This document shows, piece by piece, positions 35,785-44,707 of a DNA stretch of 64,000 nucleotides (positions are counted from its first letter, which is position 1; each line of letters opens with the position of its first letter). The notes beneath the pieces are model-generated. The model made no database searches, was not told the origin of the DNA, and saw only the letters and a program-made list of their open reading frames with translations. The translations under genes were made by a program, and so were the position numbers. Origin of the DNA: Microbacterium sp. cx-55 (GTDB lineage Bacteria > Actinomycetota > Actinomycetes > Actinomycetales > Microbacteriaceae); assembly GCF_021117345.1 (NCBI RefSeq), contig NZ_CP088261.1, forward strand, positions 1 through 64,000, given 5' to 3'.

Positions 35785-37014
35785 TCAGTGGCGCCCGGCC
35801 CCGACGTTCGCGCCGGGAAGGGGCTTCGCGGCACCCGAGGCGAAACCGGATGCGGCAACCAGCACGACGAGGATGAACAGCGTGTTCAGCAACCCGATGT
35901 GCTCGCTGACAAGGCCGAGGAGCGGGGGACCGGCGAGGAACGCGACGTAGCCGATCGTCGCCGCCGCGCTCACCCGGGCCGCGGCCCGGGCGGGATCGTC
36001 TCCGGCGGCCGACATACCGAGGGGGAACCCGAGCGACGCTCCGATTCCCCAGAGCGCCGCGCCCACGAAGACGAGCGGCAGGTTCGGCGCGAGGATGAAG
36101 AGGAGGAGCCCGGCGACCGCCGCGAGCGAGAGCACCCGGAGCACCAGAACCCGGCCGAATCGGTCGACCAGGGGCCCGCCGAACACGCGCACGACCGTCA
36201 TGCTCACCGAGAAGACCGCGAGACCGAGCGCCCCGAGCTCCTGCTGGGCCTCGTGACCCTCCACGACGCCCAGCGCCAGCCAGTCGTTCGCGCCGCCCTC
36301 GGCGAACGACATGCCGAGCATGACCACACCGAGCGCGTAGGTGCGGGGCTCCCGCCACGCCGAAAGGGCGACGCCGATGCGTTCCCGCCAGCTCGAATGC
36401 GCAGGACTCTGCGCGGAGTCGCCGGTCTCGTTCCGCTTCGGCACGTTCGCGAAGCTGACGACAGCGACCAGGGCGAGCACGACGGCGATGACGCCCAGAT
36501 GGGTGACCACGTTCCATCCGGCGCCGATGAAGACGACACCGAGCCCCGCACCCACGACCGTGCCGGCGCTGAAGAACGCGTGGAACAGGGGGAGGAGCGT
36601 GCGACTCGACTGCGCCTCGATCGCCGCGCCCTCGACGTTCATCATGACGTCAACGGATCCGTTGCCGAAGCCCCACAGCACGAGACCGGCGGTCACCAGC
36701 GGCACCGAGCCCGCCACATCCGTTCCCACACCGATCAACGCGATGCCGGTCGCGAAGACCAGGATGGCGCCGAGCATGCCGCCGCGTGCGCCGAACCTCG
36801 CCGTGATCAGCGACGAGAGCGAAAGCCCCACGATCGAGGCGATCCCGCCGATCAGGAGCATGATGCCGACCTGCACGTTGTCGATATCGAGGGTCTGCTT
36901 GATCGCGGGAACGCGCGACGCCCATGTCGCCACGCTCAGACCGCTCGCGAGGAAGATCGCGAAGATCGCCGTGCGCCATCGGACGAACTGGGAACGGGAG
37001 AGGACGAGTTCCAT
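35785..37014 (-). CDS. MFS transporter
   Basis: A 409-residue major facilitator with about twelve hydrophobic segments. The signature-like GGIASIVGLSLSSLITARFGARGG after helix 2 and RVFGGPLVDRFGRVLVLRVLSL mid-protein fit the family. The ATG 37014 begins a normal N-terminus; a huge in-frame ORF extends upstream but is antisense to the LacI gene. It is divergent from a LacI-type regulator with a palindrome between them. Substrate is not predictable, but sugars or sugar-derived compounds would suit the regulator. Confidence 0.88.
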   Translation of the reverse strand: MELVLSRSQFVRWRTAIFAIFLASGLSVATWASRVPAIKQTLDIDNVQVGIMLLIGGIASIVGLSLSSLITARFGARGGMLGAILVFATGIALIGVGTDVAGSVPLVTAGLVLWGFGNGSVDVMMNVEGAAIEAQSSRTLLPLFHAFFSAGTVVGAGLGVVFIGAGWNVVTHLGVIAVVLALVAVVSFANVPKRNETGDSAQSPAHSSWRERIGVALSAWREPRTYALGVVMLGMSFAEGGANDWLALGVVEGHEAQQELGALGLAVFSVSMTVVRVFGGPLVDRFGRVLVLRVLSLAAVAGLLLFILAPNLPLVFVGAALWGIGASLGFPLGMSAAGDDPARAAARVSAAATIGYVAFLAGPPLLGLVSEHIGLLNTLFILVVLVAASGFASGAAKPLPGANVGAGRH

Positions 37015-37027
37015 GTCGTCAGCGTAC

Positions 37028-37039
37028 CGAATCGATTCG
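37028..37039. promoter_or_regulatory. Palindromic LacI-type operator
   Basis: CGAATCGATTCG is a perfect 12-base palindrome with a central CG, the hallmark of LacI-family operators. It lies 14 bases before the MFS start and 35 bases before the LacI start, so binding could repress both. The palindrome is seen; the regulator assignment is inferred from adjacency. Confidence 0.7.
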
Positions 37040-37074
37040 ATGACCATGACCGCGTCGGTTACCATCGGAGCACC

Positions 37075-38148
37075 ATGAACGCGCGTCGGGCAACGATCGC
37101 GGACGTCGCCCGGGTCGCCGGTGTCGCCGCCTCGACGGCGTCCGTCGTGTTCAGCGGCAAGACGCCGGTGTCGGAATCGACGCGGCAGCGCGTGCTCTCC
37201 GCCGCAGAAAACCTGGGGTACACCGGCCCCGACCCCCGGGCCGCATCGCTTCGACGCGGGCGCTCGGGCATCGTCGGCGTCGTCATGGGTGATCGCCTGC
37301 GCACCGCGTTCCGCGACCCGGTGACGACCGTCATGCTCGACGGCCTGGCCGAGGGAGTCGCCGCCCAGGGCGCGGGCCTGCTGCTGCTGCGCGAGGATGC
37401 CGAAGGCGGCGGTCCGAGCCTGCGGACGGCGCCCGCCGACGCCTTCGTGCTGGTCGGCTGCAACGGTCGCATGCGCGAGTCGCTCGACGCGATCCGCGGT
37501 CGCGGCATCCCGGTGGTCGTCATCGAGGGGGATGCGGGCGAGGGTGTGCCGCAGATCCTGCTCGACAACCGCGAGGCACAGGCCGAGATCGCCCGGCACG
37601 TGCGCGATCTCGGGCACGAGGACGTCGTGGTCGTCTCGCTCGCGGTGGCGGCCGCATCCGCACCCGGCTGGGTCGATCCGGACGCGCCGATCACCGTCGA
37701 CGTCACGGCCGATCGCCTCCGGGGCGCGCGCGATGTGTTCCCGGATGCCCGGGTGTACTCCGCGAGCCGCAGCTCGATCGACGACGGCTACGCGGCCGCC
37801 GTCGCGGTACTCGCCACCCCCGGTGCGCGGCCGACGGCGATCCTCGCGCAGAGCGATCTGATCGCCGCGGGTGTCATTCGGGCGGTGCAGGATGCGGGAC
37901 TCGTGGTGCCCGACGACATCAGCGTGACGGGGTTCGACGGGGTGTGGGTCGATGGGGTCGCGCCCCTCGAACTGACCACGATGGTGCAGCCGGCGGCCGA
38001 CAAAGGACGGGCAGCCGGGGCCGCGATCTCGGCGATGCTCGCGGGCGAGCCGCCGGCCACCGTGCACCTGTCTTCTACGTTCCGCGCGGGTAATACCATC
38101 GGCGCCGTCAAGAATCCGACGGCGCCCGAGGGGCTCATCGCCCCGTAG
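37075..38148 (+). CDS. LacI-family transcriptional regulator
   Basis: A 357-residue regulator. The N-terminal helix-turn-helix (TIADVARVAGVAASTASVVFSGK, about residues 7-30) is followed by a hinge helix and a periplasmic-binding-like effector domain, with DISVTGFDGVWVDG near residue 280. ATG 37075 begins the motif; a much longer upstream ORF is antisense to the MFS gene. Likely autoregulates and represses the divergent MFS gene. Ligand unknown. Its stop codon overlaps a -10-like TAGAAT (38146-38151) possibly serving mrpA. Confidence 0.93.
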   Translation: MNARRATIADVARVAGVAASTASVVFSGKTPVSESTRQRVLSAAENLGYTGPDPRAASLRRGRSGIVGVVMGDRLRTAFRDPVTTVMLDGLAEGVAAQGAGLLLLREDAEGGGPSLRTAPADAFVLVGCNGRMRESLDAIRGRGIPVVVIEGDAGEGVPQILLDNREAQAEIARHVRDLGHEDVVVVSLAVAAASAPGWVDPDAPITVDVTADRLRGARDVFPDARVYSASRSSIDDGYAAAVAVLATPGARPTAILAQSDLIAAGVIRAVQDAGLVVPDDISVTGFDGVWVDGVAPLELTTMVQPAADKGRAAGAAISAMLAGEPPATVHLSSTFRAGNTIGAVKNPTAPEGLIAP

Positions 38149-38151
38149 AAT
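38146..38151 (+). promoter_or_regulatory. Candidate -10 element of the mrp operon promoter
   Basis: TAGAAT overlaps the LacI stop codon and lies 70 bases before the mrpA ATG. A perfect 9-bp inverted repeat GGCGCCGTC/GACGGCGCC (38101-38126) just upstream could terminate LacI transcripts. The -35 region is not convincing. Confidence 0.35.
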
Positions 38152-38220
38152 GGCTGCAGACACCCCGATCGCCTGAGTCCTCCCGTCACTGCGGAGGCCG
38201 ACGACCCCGAGGAGGCCGCA

Positions 38221-41124
38221 ATGCTGGTGCTTCTCGCTGCGTTCGCCCTGGTGCCTCTTCTTCTTCCGCTGCTCGTTCGCCGCATCGGACCCCGCGCGTT
38301 CTACGTCGCCGCCGTCCTTCCGGCGATCGCGTTCGTCGACACGCTCTGGCGCACGCCCGATGTGCTCAGCGGCCGCATTCCGTTCGAGTCATACGACTGG
38401 ATTCCTCGGCTCGGCATCGCTCTGTCGATGCGGATGGACCTGCTCGGCTGGGCGCTGACCCTCGTCGTCACCGGTGTCGGCGCGCTCGTCATGCTCTACT
38501 GCCGCTGGTACTTCCAGGGCAAGACGAACGGGCTCGCCCAGTTCTCGTCGGTGCTGCTCGCATTCGCCGGCGCGATGTACGGGCTCGTCCTCACCGACGA
38601 CCTCGTCGTGCTCGTGATGTTCTGGGAGATCACGAGCATCCTGTCGTACCTGCTCATCGGCTACTACAACGCCCGCGGCGCGAGCCGGAGGGCTGCCCTC
38701 CAGGCGCTTCTGGTCACCACGCTCGGCGGACTCGTGATGCTGATCGGCGTCGTGCTGCTGGTCGTCGAGGCCGGCACCTCGAGCATGTCGGCGATCCTCG
38801 CAGCGGCCCCGACCGGCCCCGTCGTCAACGCGGCGCTCGTGCTGCTGCTCGTCGGCGCGCTCAGCAAGTCCGCGATCTTCCCGTTCCACTTCTGGCTCCC
38901 CGGCGCCATGGCCGCGCCGACCCCGGTCAGTGCGTATCTGCACGCCGCCGCGATGGTGAAGGCCGGCATCTACCTGATCGCCCGCTTCGCCCCCATCTAC
39001 GCGATCGCCGAGCCGTGGCGCCCGATCGTCGTCTCGCTCGGTGTGTTCACGATGCTGCTCGGCGGCATCCAGGCGCTCCGCGAGAGCGACCTGAAGCGCA
39101 TCCTGGCGTTCGGCACGGTCAGCCAGCTCGGCTTCCTGACGGTGGTGCTCGGCTTCGGCACTCGCGAGGCAGCGCTCGGCGGAATCGCGCTCCTGCTCAG
39201 CCACGCCCTCTTCAAGTCGGCGCTCTTCCTCGTCGTCGGCGTGATCGACCGGCAACTCTCGACACGTGACATCTCCGAGCTGTCGGGGGTGGGCAGACAA
39301 GCCCCGACGCTCGCCGTCGTGTCGATCATCGCGGTGTGTTCGATGGCCGGCGTCGCACCCACGATCGGTTTCGTCGCGAAGGAGTCGATCCTCGCGGCAT
39401 TCCTCGACGACGGTTCGCCCTGGGCGCTCGTCGCGCTCATCGGCGTGCTGATCGGGTCGGCGCTCACGGCGGCCTACGGCATCCGGTTCGTCTGGGGTGC
39501 GTTCTGGACGAAGAAGGATGCGGATGGCGCGCCCCGGGCCCGCACCGAGTGGCCCGACCCGCCGGTCGGCTTCCTCGCCTCGCCCCTGATTCTCGCGGCG
39601 CTCACGCTCGGCGCAGGGCTCGCCGCCGGGCCGCTCGACACCGCGTTCTCGCTCTACGCCGACACGGCACCGGCCGCCGGCGAGTACACGACCCACCTGG
39701 CGCTCTGGCACGGCTGGGAGCCGGCGCTCTTCCTCTCGTTGGGAACGCTCGCGGCGGGGGCGCTGATCTTCTGGCTGGCGCTCCGCCTGAAGTTCGCGAC
39801 GCACCGCCGTGTGCTGCCGTTCACGGCTCCCGACGCCTACAACGCCACGCTCCGCGGGATCGCGTGGCTGTCGGTGAAGGTCACCGGTTTCACCCAGCGC
39901 GGCTCGCTTCCCGTCTACGTCGGCACGATCTTCGTCGTCTTCGTCGCGGCGCAGGGAACCGCGCTGCTCGCCGGATCGGACTGGCGCGTCGCGCTCGAGA
40001 TCTGGCAGTCGCCGACCCAGCTCTTCGTCGCCCCCGTGATGATCATCGCCGGCCTCATCGCCGTCCGTGCGCGAAAGCGCTACAGCGGAGTGGTGCTCGT
40101 GTCGGTGACCGGCCTCGGCATGGTCGTGCTCTTCGCCACGAGCGGTGCCCCCGACCTCGCGCTCACGCAGATCCTGGTCGAGACGGTCACGCTGGTCGCC
40201 TTCGCGCTCGTGCTGCGCCGCATCCCGGCCCGGATGGGTGACCACAACGCATCCGTCGCCCCCGTCGCCCGCGCGGTGCTGGCCGGCGCCGTCGGCCTCA
40301 CGATGGCCTTCATCGCGCTCGTCGCGACGGGTGCGCGTCAGGCCCTGCCGATCTCGCTGCAGTTCCCCGAGCTGGCGTACGACCTCGGCCACGGCCGCAA
40401 CGTCGTCAACGTCGCCCTCGTCGACCTGCGTGGCTGGGACACGATGGGCGAGCTCTCGGTGCTGATCCTCGCCGCGACGGGCGTCGCCTCGCTCGTGTTC
40501 GTGACGCACCGCGCCGACACGCTCTCGGATCTCACGAGTCCGCTCGACCGACTGCCGCGCCGTCGGCCGCTGCTCGAGACCGAAGACGGCCTGCGCCCGC
40601 AGAACTCCGGTGCCACCGGGCGCCGCGCGTGGCTCGTCGGGGGGCCTAAGGTGCGCGCCGAGGACCGATCGATCCTGCTCGAGGTCGTCGTGCGGATCCT
40701 GTTCCACACGATCATCATCGTGTCGCTGTACGTGCTGCTGGCGGGACACAACCTGCCCGGCGGCGGTTTCGCCGGGGGCCTCATCGCGGGCATGGCGCTC
40801 GTGATGCGTTACGTCGCCGGCGGACGCTACGAACTCGGCGCCGCCGCACCGACGGATGCGGGCCGCCTGCTCGGCGCCGGAATGCTGATCGCCGTGGGCA
40901 CCGCCGTCGTGCCGCTGTTCTTCGGGGCCGCGCCGCTGACGAGCACGTTCTTCGAGCTCGACATCCCCGTGCTCGGCCACATCGAGTTCGTGACCTCGAC
41001 GATCTTCGACATCGGTGTGTACCTCGTCGTGATCGGTCTCGTGCTCGACGTGCTCCGGAGCCTCGGTGCCGAGGTCGACCGCCAGACGCAGGAGCTGCGC
41101 GAGCGGACGGGGACGGTGCGATGA
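38221..41124 (+). CDS. mrpA: Na+/H+ antiporter subunit A, MrpA (with fused MrpB-like C-terminus)
   Basis: A 967-residue polytopic subunit of the Mrp multi-subunit cation/proton antiporter. The first 500 residues are NuoL-like, with the segments PVSAYLHAAAMVKAGIYLIARF and LLSHALFKSALFLVVGVIDR. The C-terminal 200 residues, after a loop near 800, contain VVVRILFHTIIIVSLYVLLAGHNLPGGGFAGGLIAGMALVMRYV, the MnhB-type domain, so MrpB is fused here. It acts in the plasma membrane in sodium and pH homeostasis. The stop overlaps mrpC by 4 bases. Confidence 0.95.
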   Translation: MLVLLAAFALVPLLLPLLVRRIGPRAFYVAAVLPAIAFVDTLWRTPDVLSGRIPFESYDWIPRLGIALSMRMDLLGWALTLVVTGVGALVMLYCRWYFQGKTNGLAQFSSVLLAFAGAMYGLVLTDDLVVLVMFWEITSILSYLLIGYYNARGASRRAALQALLVTTLGGLVMLIGVVLLVVEAGTSSMSAILAAAPTGPVVNAALVLLLVGALSKSAIFPFHFWLPGAMAAPTPVSAYLHAAAMVKAGIYLIARFAPIYAIAEPWRPIVVSLGVFTMLLGGIQALRESDLKRILAFGTVSQLGFLTVVLGFGTREAALGGIALLLSHALFKSALFLVVGVIDRQLSTRDISELSGVGRQAPTLAVVSIIAVCSMAGVAPTIGFVAKESILAAFLDDGSPWALVALIGVLIGSALTAAYGIRFVWGAFWTKKDADGAPRARTEWPDPPVGFLASPLILAALTLGAGLAAGPLDTAFSLYADTAPAAGEYTTHLALWHGWEPALFLSLGTLAAGALIFWLALRLKFATHRRVLPFTAPDAYNATLRGIAWLSVKVTGFTQRGSLPVYVGTIFVVFVAAQGTALLAGSDWRVALEIWQSPTQLFVAPVMIIAGLIAVRARKRYSGVVLVSVTGLGMVVLFATSGAPDLALTQILVETVTLVAFALVLRRIPARMGDHNASVAPVARAVLAGAVGLTMAFIALVATGARQALPISLQFPELAYDLGHGRNVVNVALVDLRGWDTMGELSVLILAATGVASLVFVTHRADTLSDLTSPLDRLPRRRPLLETEDGLRPQNSGATGRRAWLVGGPKVRAEDRSILLEVVVRILFHTIIIVSLYVLLAGHNLPGGGFAGGLIAGMALVMRYVAGGRYELGAAAPTDAGRLLGAGMLIAVGTAVVPLFFGAAPLTSTFFELDIPVLGHIEFVTSTIFDIGVYLVVIGLVLDVLRSLGAEVDRQTQELRERTGTVR

Positions 41125-41717
41125 ACGTCTCCCTTGTGCTCATCGTCATCATGGCGGTGCTCTTCTCCTGCGGCGTCTACGCCATGCTCGAGCGCAGCCT
41201 CACGCGCGTGCTCATCGGATTCATGCTGCTCGGCAACGCGGCCAACCTGCTGCTGCTGATCGTGATGGGGGCGCCGGGCCAGGCTCCCTTCTACAGCGAG
41301 GGCACCGACTCGAGCGAGTACTCCGACCCGCTGCCGCAGGCGCTCACGCTGACCGCGATCGTGATCACGTTCGCGGTGTCTGCCTTCCTCCTCGCGCTGA
41401 TCTACCGCTCGTGGCAGCTCGGTCAGGCCGACACGGTCGAGGACGACGCCGTCGACGTGGCGCTGCGTGTGCGGACCGGCGACGACGACGAAGGAATGGA
41501 CCAGGCGATCGACGACGAGGACGACGACGCGACGACCGACTTCGTGGATGCGGCGAGCACGCCCATCACCGTGCTCGGAAGCCGCGACGTGCCCGGGCTC
41601 CGCGACGACGCCCCCACGGATCGCGGCGACGCGCGCCGCACGCCACGCCCGGAGGGCGGGACCGACCTCGGCACCCTCGCCCCGCCGCCTTCCCCCACTG
41701 ACGGAGACGACCGATGA
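41121..41717 (+). CDS. mrpC: Na+/H+ antiporter subunit C, MrpC
   Basis: A 198-residue NuoK-like subunit. Three hydrophobic segments fill residues 1-90 (NVSLVLIVIMAVLFSCGVYAMLERSLTRVLIGFMLLGNAANLLLL, then ALTLTAIVITFAVSAFLLAL), matching MrpC. A roughly 100-residue acidic, Asp/Thr-rich cytoplasmic tail follows, with long Asp runs (DDEDDDATTDF). The tail is unusual: MrpC proteins are normally about 115 residues. Overlaps of 4 bases join it to mrpA and mrpD. Confidence 0.93.
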   Translation: MNVSLVLIVIMAVLFSCGVYAMLERSLTRVLIGFMLLGNAANLLLLIVMGAPGQAPFYSEGTDSSEYSDPLPQALTLTAIVITFAVSAFLLALIYRSWQLGQADTVEDDAVDVALRVRTGDDDEGMDQAIDDEDDDATTDFVDAASTPITVLGSRDVPGLRDDAPTDRGDARRTPRPEGGTDLGTLAPPPSPTDGDDR

Positions 41718-43285
41718 GCGCCCTCGTCCCGCTGCTGGTGACGCTTCCGCTGATCGGCGCAGCCTTCACGCTCGTCTTCGGCCGCCGCCGCCGCATCCAG
41801 GTCGCCGTGTCGATCACCACGCTGACGACCGTCATGATCATCGCGGCCGTGCTGCTGGTGGTCGTCGACTCCGGTACGCCGCTCGCCGTCGCGGTCGGCG
41901 GATGGCCCATCCCCTTCGGCATCGTGCTCTACGTCGACCGGCTCGCTGCTCTTCTCGTGCTCGTCTCGAGCGTCGTGCTCCTGGCGGTGCTGCTCTTCTC
42001 CGTCGGGCAGGGCGCGGCGGATGGCGACGACGAGACCCCGGTCTCGATCTTCCACCCCTCGTACCTGATTCTGTCGGCCGGCATCTTCAACGCCTTCATC
42101 GCGGGCGACCTGTTCAACCTCTACGTCGGGTTCGAGATCCTGCTCGTGGCCTCCTACGTGTTGATCACGCTCGGCGGCACCGAATCTCGCATCCGCGCCG
42201 GTGTCGTCTACATCGTCGTCTCACTGGTGTCGTCGATCCTTTTCCTCGCGGCCATAGCCATGATCTACGGCGCGCTCGGCACGGTGAACATGGCCCAGAT
42301 CGCCGAGCGGATGGTGGAGCTTCCGCAGGACGTGCAACTCGTGCTGCACCTCATGCTGCTGCTGGCATTCAGCATCAAGGCGGCCGTCTTCCCGCTGTCG
42401 TTCTGGCTGCCCGACTCGTACCCGACCGCTCCGGCACCGGTCACGGCGGTGTTCGCGGGCCTACTGACCAAGGTCGGCGTGTACGCCATGATCCGCACCG
42501 AGACGCAGCTGTTCGCCGACAGCAACGTGAACACTCTGCTGCTGATCGTCGCGCTCGCGACCATGATCGTCGGTGTGCTCGGCGCTGTTGCGCAGGCCGA
42601 GATGAAGCGCATCCTGTCGTTCACGCTCGTGAGCCACGTGGGTTACATGGTGTTCGGTCTCGCGATCGCGACGCCCGCGGCTATCGGGGCGACGATCTAC
42701 TACATGGTCCACCACATCGTGGTGCAGACGACGCTGTTCCTCGCGGTCGGTCTGATCGAACGCCGCGCGGGCACCACGTCGATCCTGAAGCTGCGGGGTC
42801 TCATGAAAGCGGCGCCGGTGATCGCGGTGCTGTACTTCATTCCGGCCGTGAACCTCGGCGGGCTGCCGCCGTTCTCCGGCTTCATCGGCAAGTACGCGCT
42901 GTTCGACGCCGCCGCCGAGGTGGGCACGCCCCTCATGATCGTGCTGATCGTCGGCGGTATCGTCACCTCGCTGCTGACCCTGTACGCCCTGATGCGGTCG
43001 TGGAACCTCGGGTTCTGGCGCGAGGCAGGGCATGACGAGCCCGAGGTCGAGGCGCGCGTCGAGTACCTCGGCGACGCTCCCGCCGCCGGCATCCAGACCG
43101 AGCGCCGCGTCATCCCGCGCGTGATGACCGCCGCGACCGCTGGAATGGTCGCGGTGACGGTCGCGCTCACGATCTTCGCCGGACCGCTCTACGACTACTG
43201 CGCGCGCATCGGCGACGCCCTGCTGCAGCCCGTTCAGCTCGTGCAGGTCGATGACGGGGCCGCCATCACGGGAGCGGACTCGTGA
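41714..43285 (+). CDS. mrpD: Na+/H+ antiporter subunit D, MrpD
   Basis: A 523-residue NuoN/NuoL-like proton-translocating subunit, with about fourteen hydrophobic segments. Characteristic stretches are DLFNLYVGFEILLVASYVLI, LAFSIKAAVFPLSFWLPDSYPTAPAPVTAVFAGLLTKVGVYAMIRTE and LVSHVGYMVFGLAIAT. Conserved Lys and Glu in membrane helices support proton transport. It sits between C and E in the standard order A-C-D-E-F-G and overlaps both by 4 bases. Confidence 0.95.
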   Translation: MSALVPLLVTLPLIGAAFTLVFGRRRRIQVAVSITTLTTVMIIAAVLLVVVDSGTPLAVAVGGWPIPFGIVLYVDRLAALLVLVSSVVLLAVLLFSVGQGAADGDDETPVSIFHPSYLILSAGIFNAFIAGDLFNLYVGFEILLVASYVLITLGGTESRIRAGVVYIVVSLVSSILFLAAIAMIYGALGTVNMAQIAERMVELPQDVQLVLHLMLLLAFSIKAAVFPLSFWLPDSYPTAPAPVTAVFAGLLTKVGVYAMIRTETQLFADSNVNTLLLIVALATMIVGVLGAVAQAEMKRILSFTLVSHVGYMVFGLAIATPAAIGATIYYMVHHIVVQTTLFLAVGLIERRAGTTSILKLRGLMKAAPVIAVLYFIPAVNLGGLPPFSGFIGKYALFDAAAEVGTPLMIVLIVGGIVTSLLTLYALMRSWNLGFWREAGHDEPEVEARVEYLGDAPAAGIQTERRVIPRVMTAATAGMVAVTVALTIFAGPLYDYCARIGDALLQPVQLVQVDDGAAITGADS

Positions 43286-43842
43286 GCCCGGCCGGCAAGA
43301 AGAGCCTGATCGCGCAGATCTGGCGGCAGCTGCCGTTCTTCATCTGGCTGATCGCCCTGTGGATGCTGCTCTGGGGCCAGTTCACCGTCGTGGCGTTCCT
43401 CACCGGGCTGATCGCCGCGATCCTCGTCACGCGGGTGTTCCGACTGCCGCCCGTGGAGCTGTCCGGCCGCGTGCACTTCGGGCACCTCTTCGTCTTCATC
43501 GCGACGTTCGTCGTCGCTTTGGTGCGCGGCTCGCTGCTCGTCGCGTGGCAGGTCGTGAATCCGCGGCGGTACCCGGGAACGGCGATCATCGCGGTTCCCC
43601 TCCGGATCGACGACGACCTGATCCTCGCCCACACCGCGGTGACCGCGTCGCTGATCCCCGGCTCGCTCATCATCGACATCGACCGCGATCAGCGCATCCT
43701 TTACCTGCACGTGATCGGCGTCGACTCCGACGACGACGTCGAGGCGCAGCGGCGGAGCGTGCAGCTCTGGGAGCGACGCATCGTCCGAGCTCTGGGTTCG
43801 CGCGCGCAGGTCGCCGCCATCCGGCAGGAGGAGAACGCGTGA
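43282..43842 (+). CDS. mrpE: Na+/H+ antiporter subunit E, MrpE
   Basis: A 186-residue membrane subunit. Two or three N-terminal hydrophobic segments (LPFFIWLIALWMLLWGQFTVVAFLTGLIAAILVTRVF, LFVFIATFVVALVRGSLLVAW) precede a cytoplasmic domain with LILAHTAVTASLIPGSLIIDIDRDQRILYLHVIG, the MrpE signature. It is needed for Mrp complex assembly or transport. Starts at GTG 43282. Overlaps D and F by 4 bases each. Confidence 0.93.
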   Translation: MSPAGKKSLIAQIWRQLPFFIWLIALWMLLWGQFTVVAFLTGLIAAILVTRVFRLPPVELSGRVHFGHLFVFIATFVVALVRGSLLVAWQVVNPRRYPGTAIIAVPLRIDDDLILAHTAVTASLIPGSLIIDIDRDQRILYLHVIGVDSDDDVEAQRRSVQLWERRIVRALGSRAQVAAIRQEENA

Positions 43843-44108
43843 GCGTCGTGCTGATCCTCATCTACGTCATCTTCGCGGTCGCCGCGATCCTCACGATGTG
43901 GCGCATCGTCCGCGGTCCGTCGATTCTCGACCGCGCCATCGCCTCCGACGTGCTGCTCACCGAGCTCATGTGCGTGCTCGGCGCGGAGATGGCCATCAAC
44001 CAGCACACCCGCACTCTGCCGGTGCTGCTCATCATCGCCGCGGTCGGGGTGTTCGGGTCGATCTCGATCGCCCGTTTCGTGGCGCGACGCGACGGGACGA
44101 ACCAATGA
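43839..44108 (+). CDS. mrpF: Na+/H+ antiporter subunit F, MrpF
   Basis: An 89-residue three-segment membrane protein with the MrpF pattern: VVLILIYVIFAVAAILTMWRIVRGPSILDRAIASDVLL and LPVLLIIAAVGVFGSISIARFVARR. The arginine and GPSILDRA stretch between segments 1 and 2 is typical. GTG 43839 overlaps the mrpE stop; the stop overlaps mrpG. Reported in other bacteria as linked to Na+ or cholate efflux. Confidence 0.93.
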   Translation: MSVVLILIYVIFAVAAILTMWRIVRGPSILDRAIASDVLLTELMCVLGAEMAINQHTRTLPVLLIIAAVGVFGSISIARFVARRDGTNQ

Positions 44109-44521
44109 ACCTCGTGGCGCGGATGGTGAGCACGCAGATCGTGACGGATGCCGCCGAGTCGACGTGGAACGCGATCTTCGACACCGTGTCGGTCGTGCTG
44201 ATCCTGATCGGTGCGCTGCTCTGCCTTACCGCGGCGCTCGGCCTGCTGCGGTTCCACGACGTGCCCACGCGGCTGCACGCGGCCACGAAGCCGCAGGTGC
44301 TCGGCCTCATCCTGATCGCACTCGCGATCGCCCTGTCGGTCCGGTCGTGGGCCGCGATCGCGTTCCTCGTGCCGATCGTGCTCATCCAGCTCGCGACCGC
44401 GCCCCTCTCGGCGCACATGGTCGGACGCCAGTCGTACCGCAACGGCACGGTCGACGAAGCCGGACTGTACGTCGACGAGCTCGCGGAGTCGCGCGAGACA
44501 CCCCCCGCATCCGGCGGCTGA
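44105..44521 (+). CDS. mrpG: Na+/H+ antiporter subunit G, MrpG
   Basis: A 138-residue MrpG. Three hydrophobic segments with the signature LIGALLCLTAALGLLRFHDVPTRLHAATKPQVLGLILIALAIA are clear. A C-terminal acidic tail follows, longer than usual. It is the last gene of the operon; no obvious terminator follows before the dispersed repeat at 44574-44636. Confidence 0.93.
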   Translation: MNLVARMVSTQIVTDAAESTWNAIFDTVSVVLILIGALLCLTAALGLLRFHDVPTRLHAATKPQVLGLILIALAIALSVRSWAAIAFLVPIVLIQLATAPLSAHMVGRQSYRNGTVDEAGLYVDELAESRETPPASGG

Positions 44522-44573
44522 CCCGGGGGTTTTCGCTGCGGCATGGGTGCGTGCTGCTGGCCTGATGCTGTCG

Positions 44574-44636
44574 CGCGCTAGTTTCCTGCTCCCGCGCTTC
44601 AGATCTGTGGCGCGCGAGCAGGAAAGTGGCGCGCGG
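44574..44636. repeat. Dispersed palindromic element, copy 1
   Basis: A roughly 63-base imperfect palindrome with arms TTTCCTGCTC (44582-44591) and GAGCAGGAAA (44616-44625). Most bases match the element at 59103-59165 in reverse orientation, about 50 of 60 by eye. It lies between mrpG and the convergent transglycosylase gene, where it could act as a terminator. In translation the region gives Arg/Ser-rich nonsense, so it is not coding. Confidence 0.75.
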
Positions 44637-44707
44637 GCGGAGGGGTGGCAGCGAGACGGGGATACAAGACGGGGAAGCGACCGCGGGACGGCCCGGCCGC
44701 GAGCATC

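Noticed and set aside
35548..38148. An 866-residue plus-strand ORF covering the MFS region and LacI
   Set aside because: The first 500 residues are antisense to IclR and MFS and look like random Glu/Arg/His-rich sequence; only the part from 37075 is a real LacI gene.
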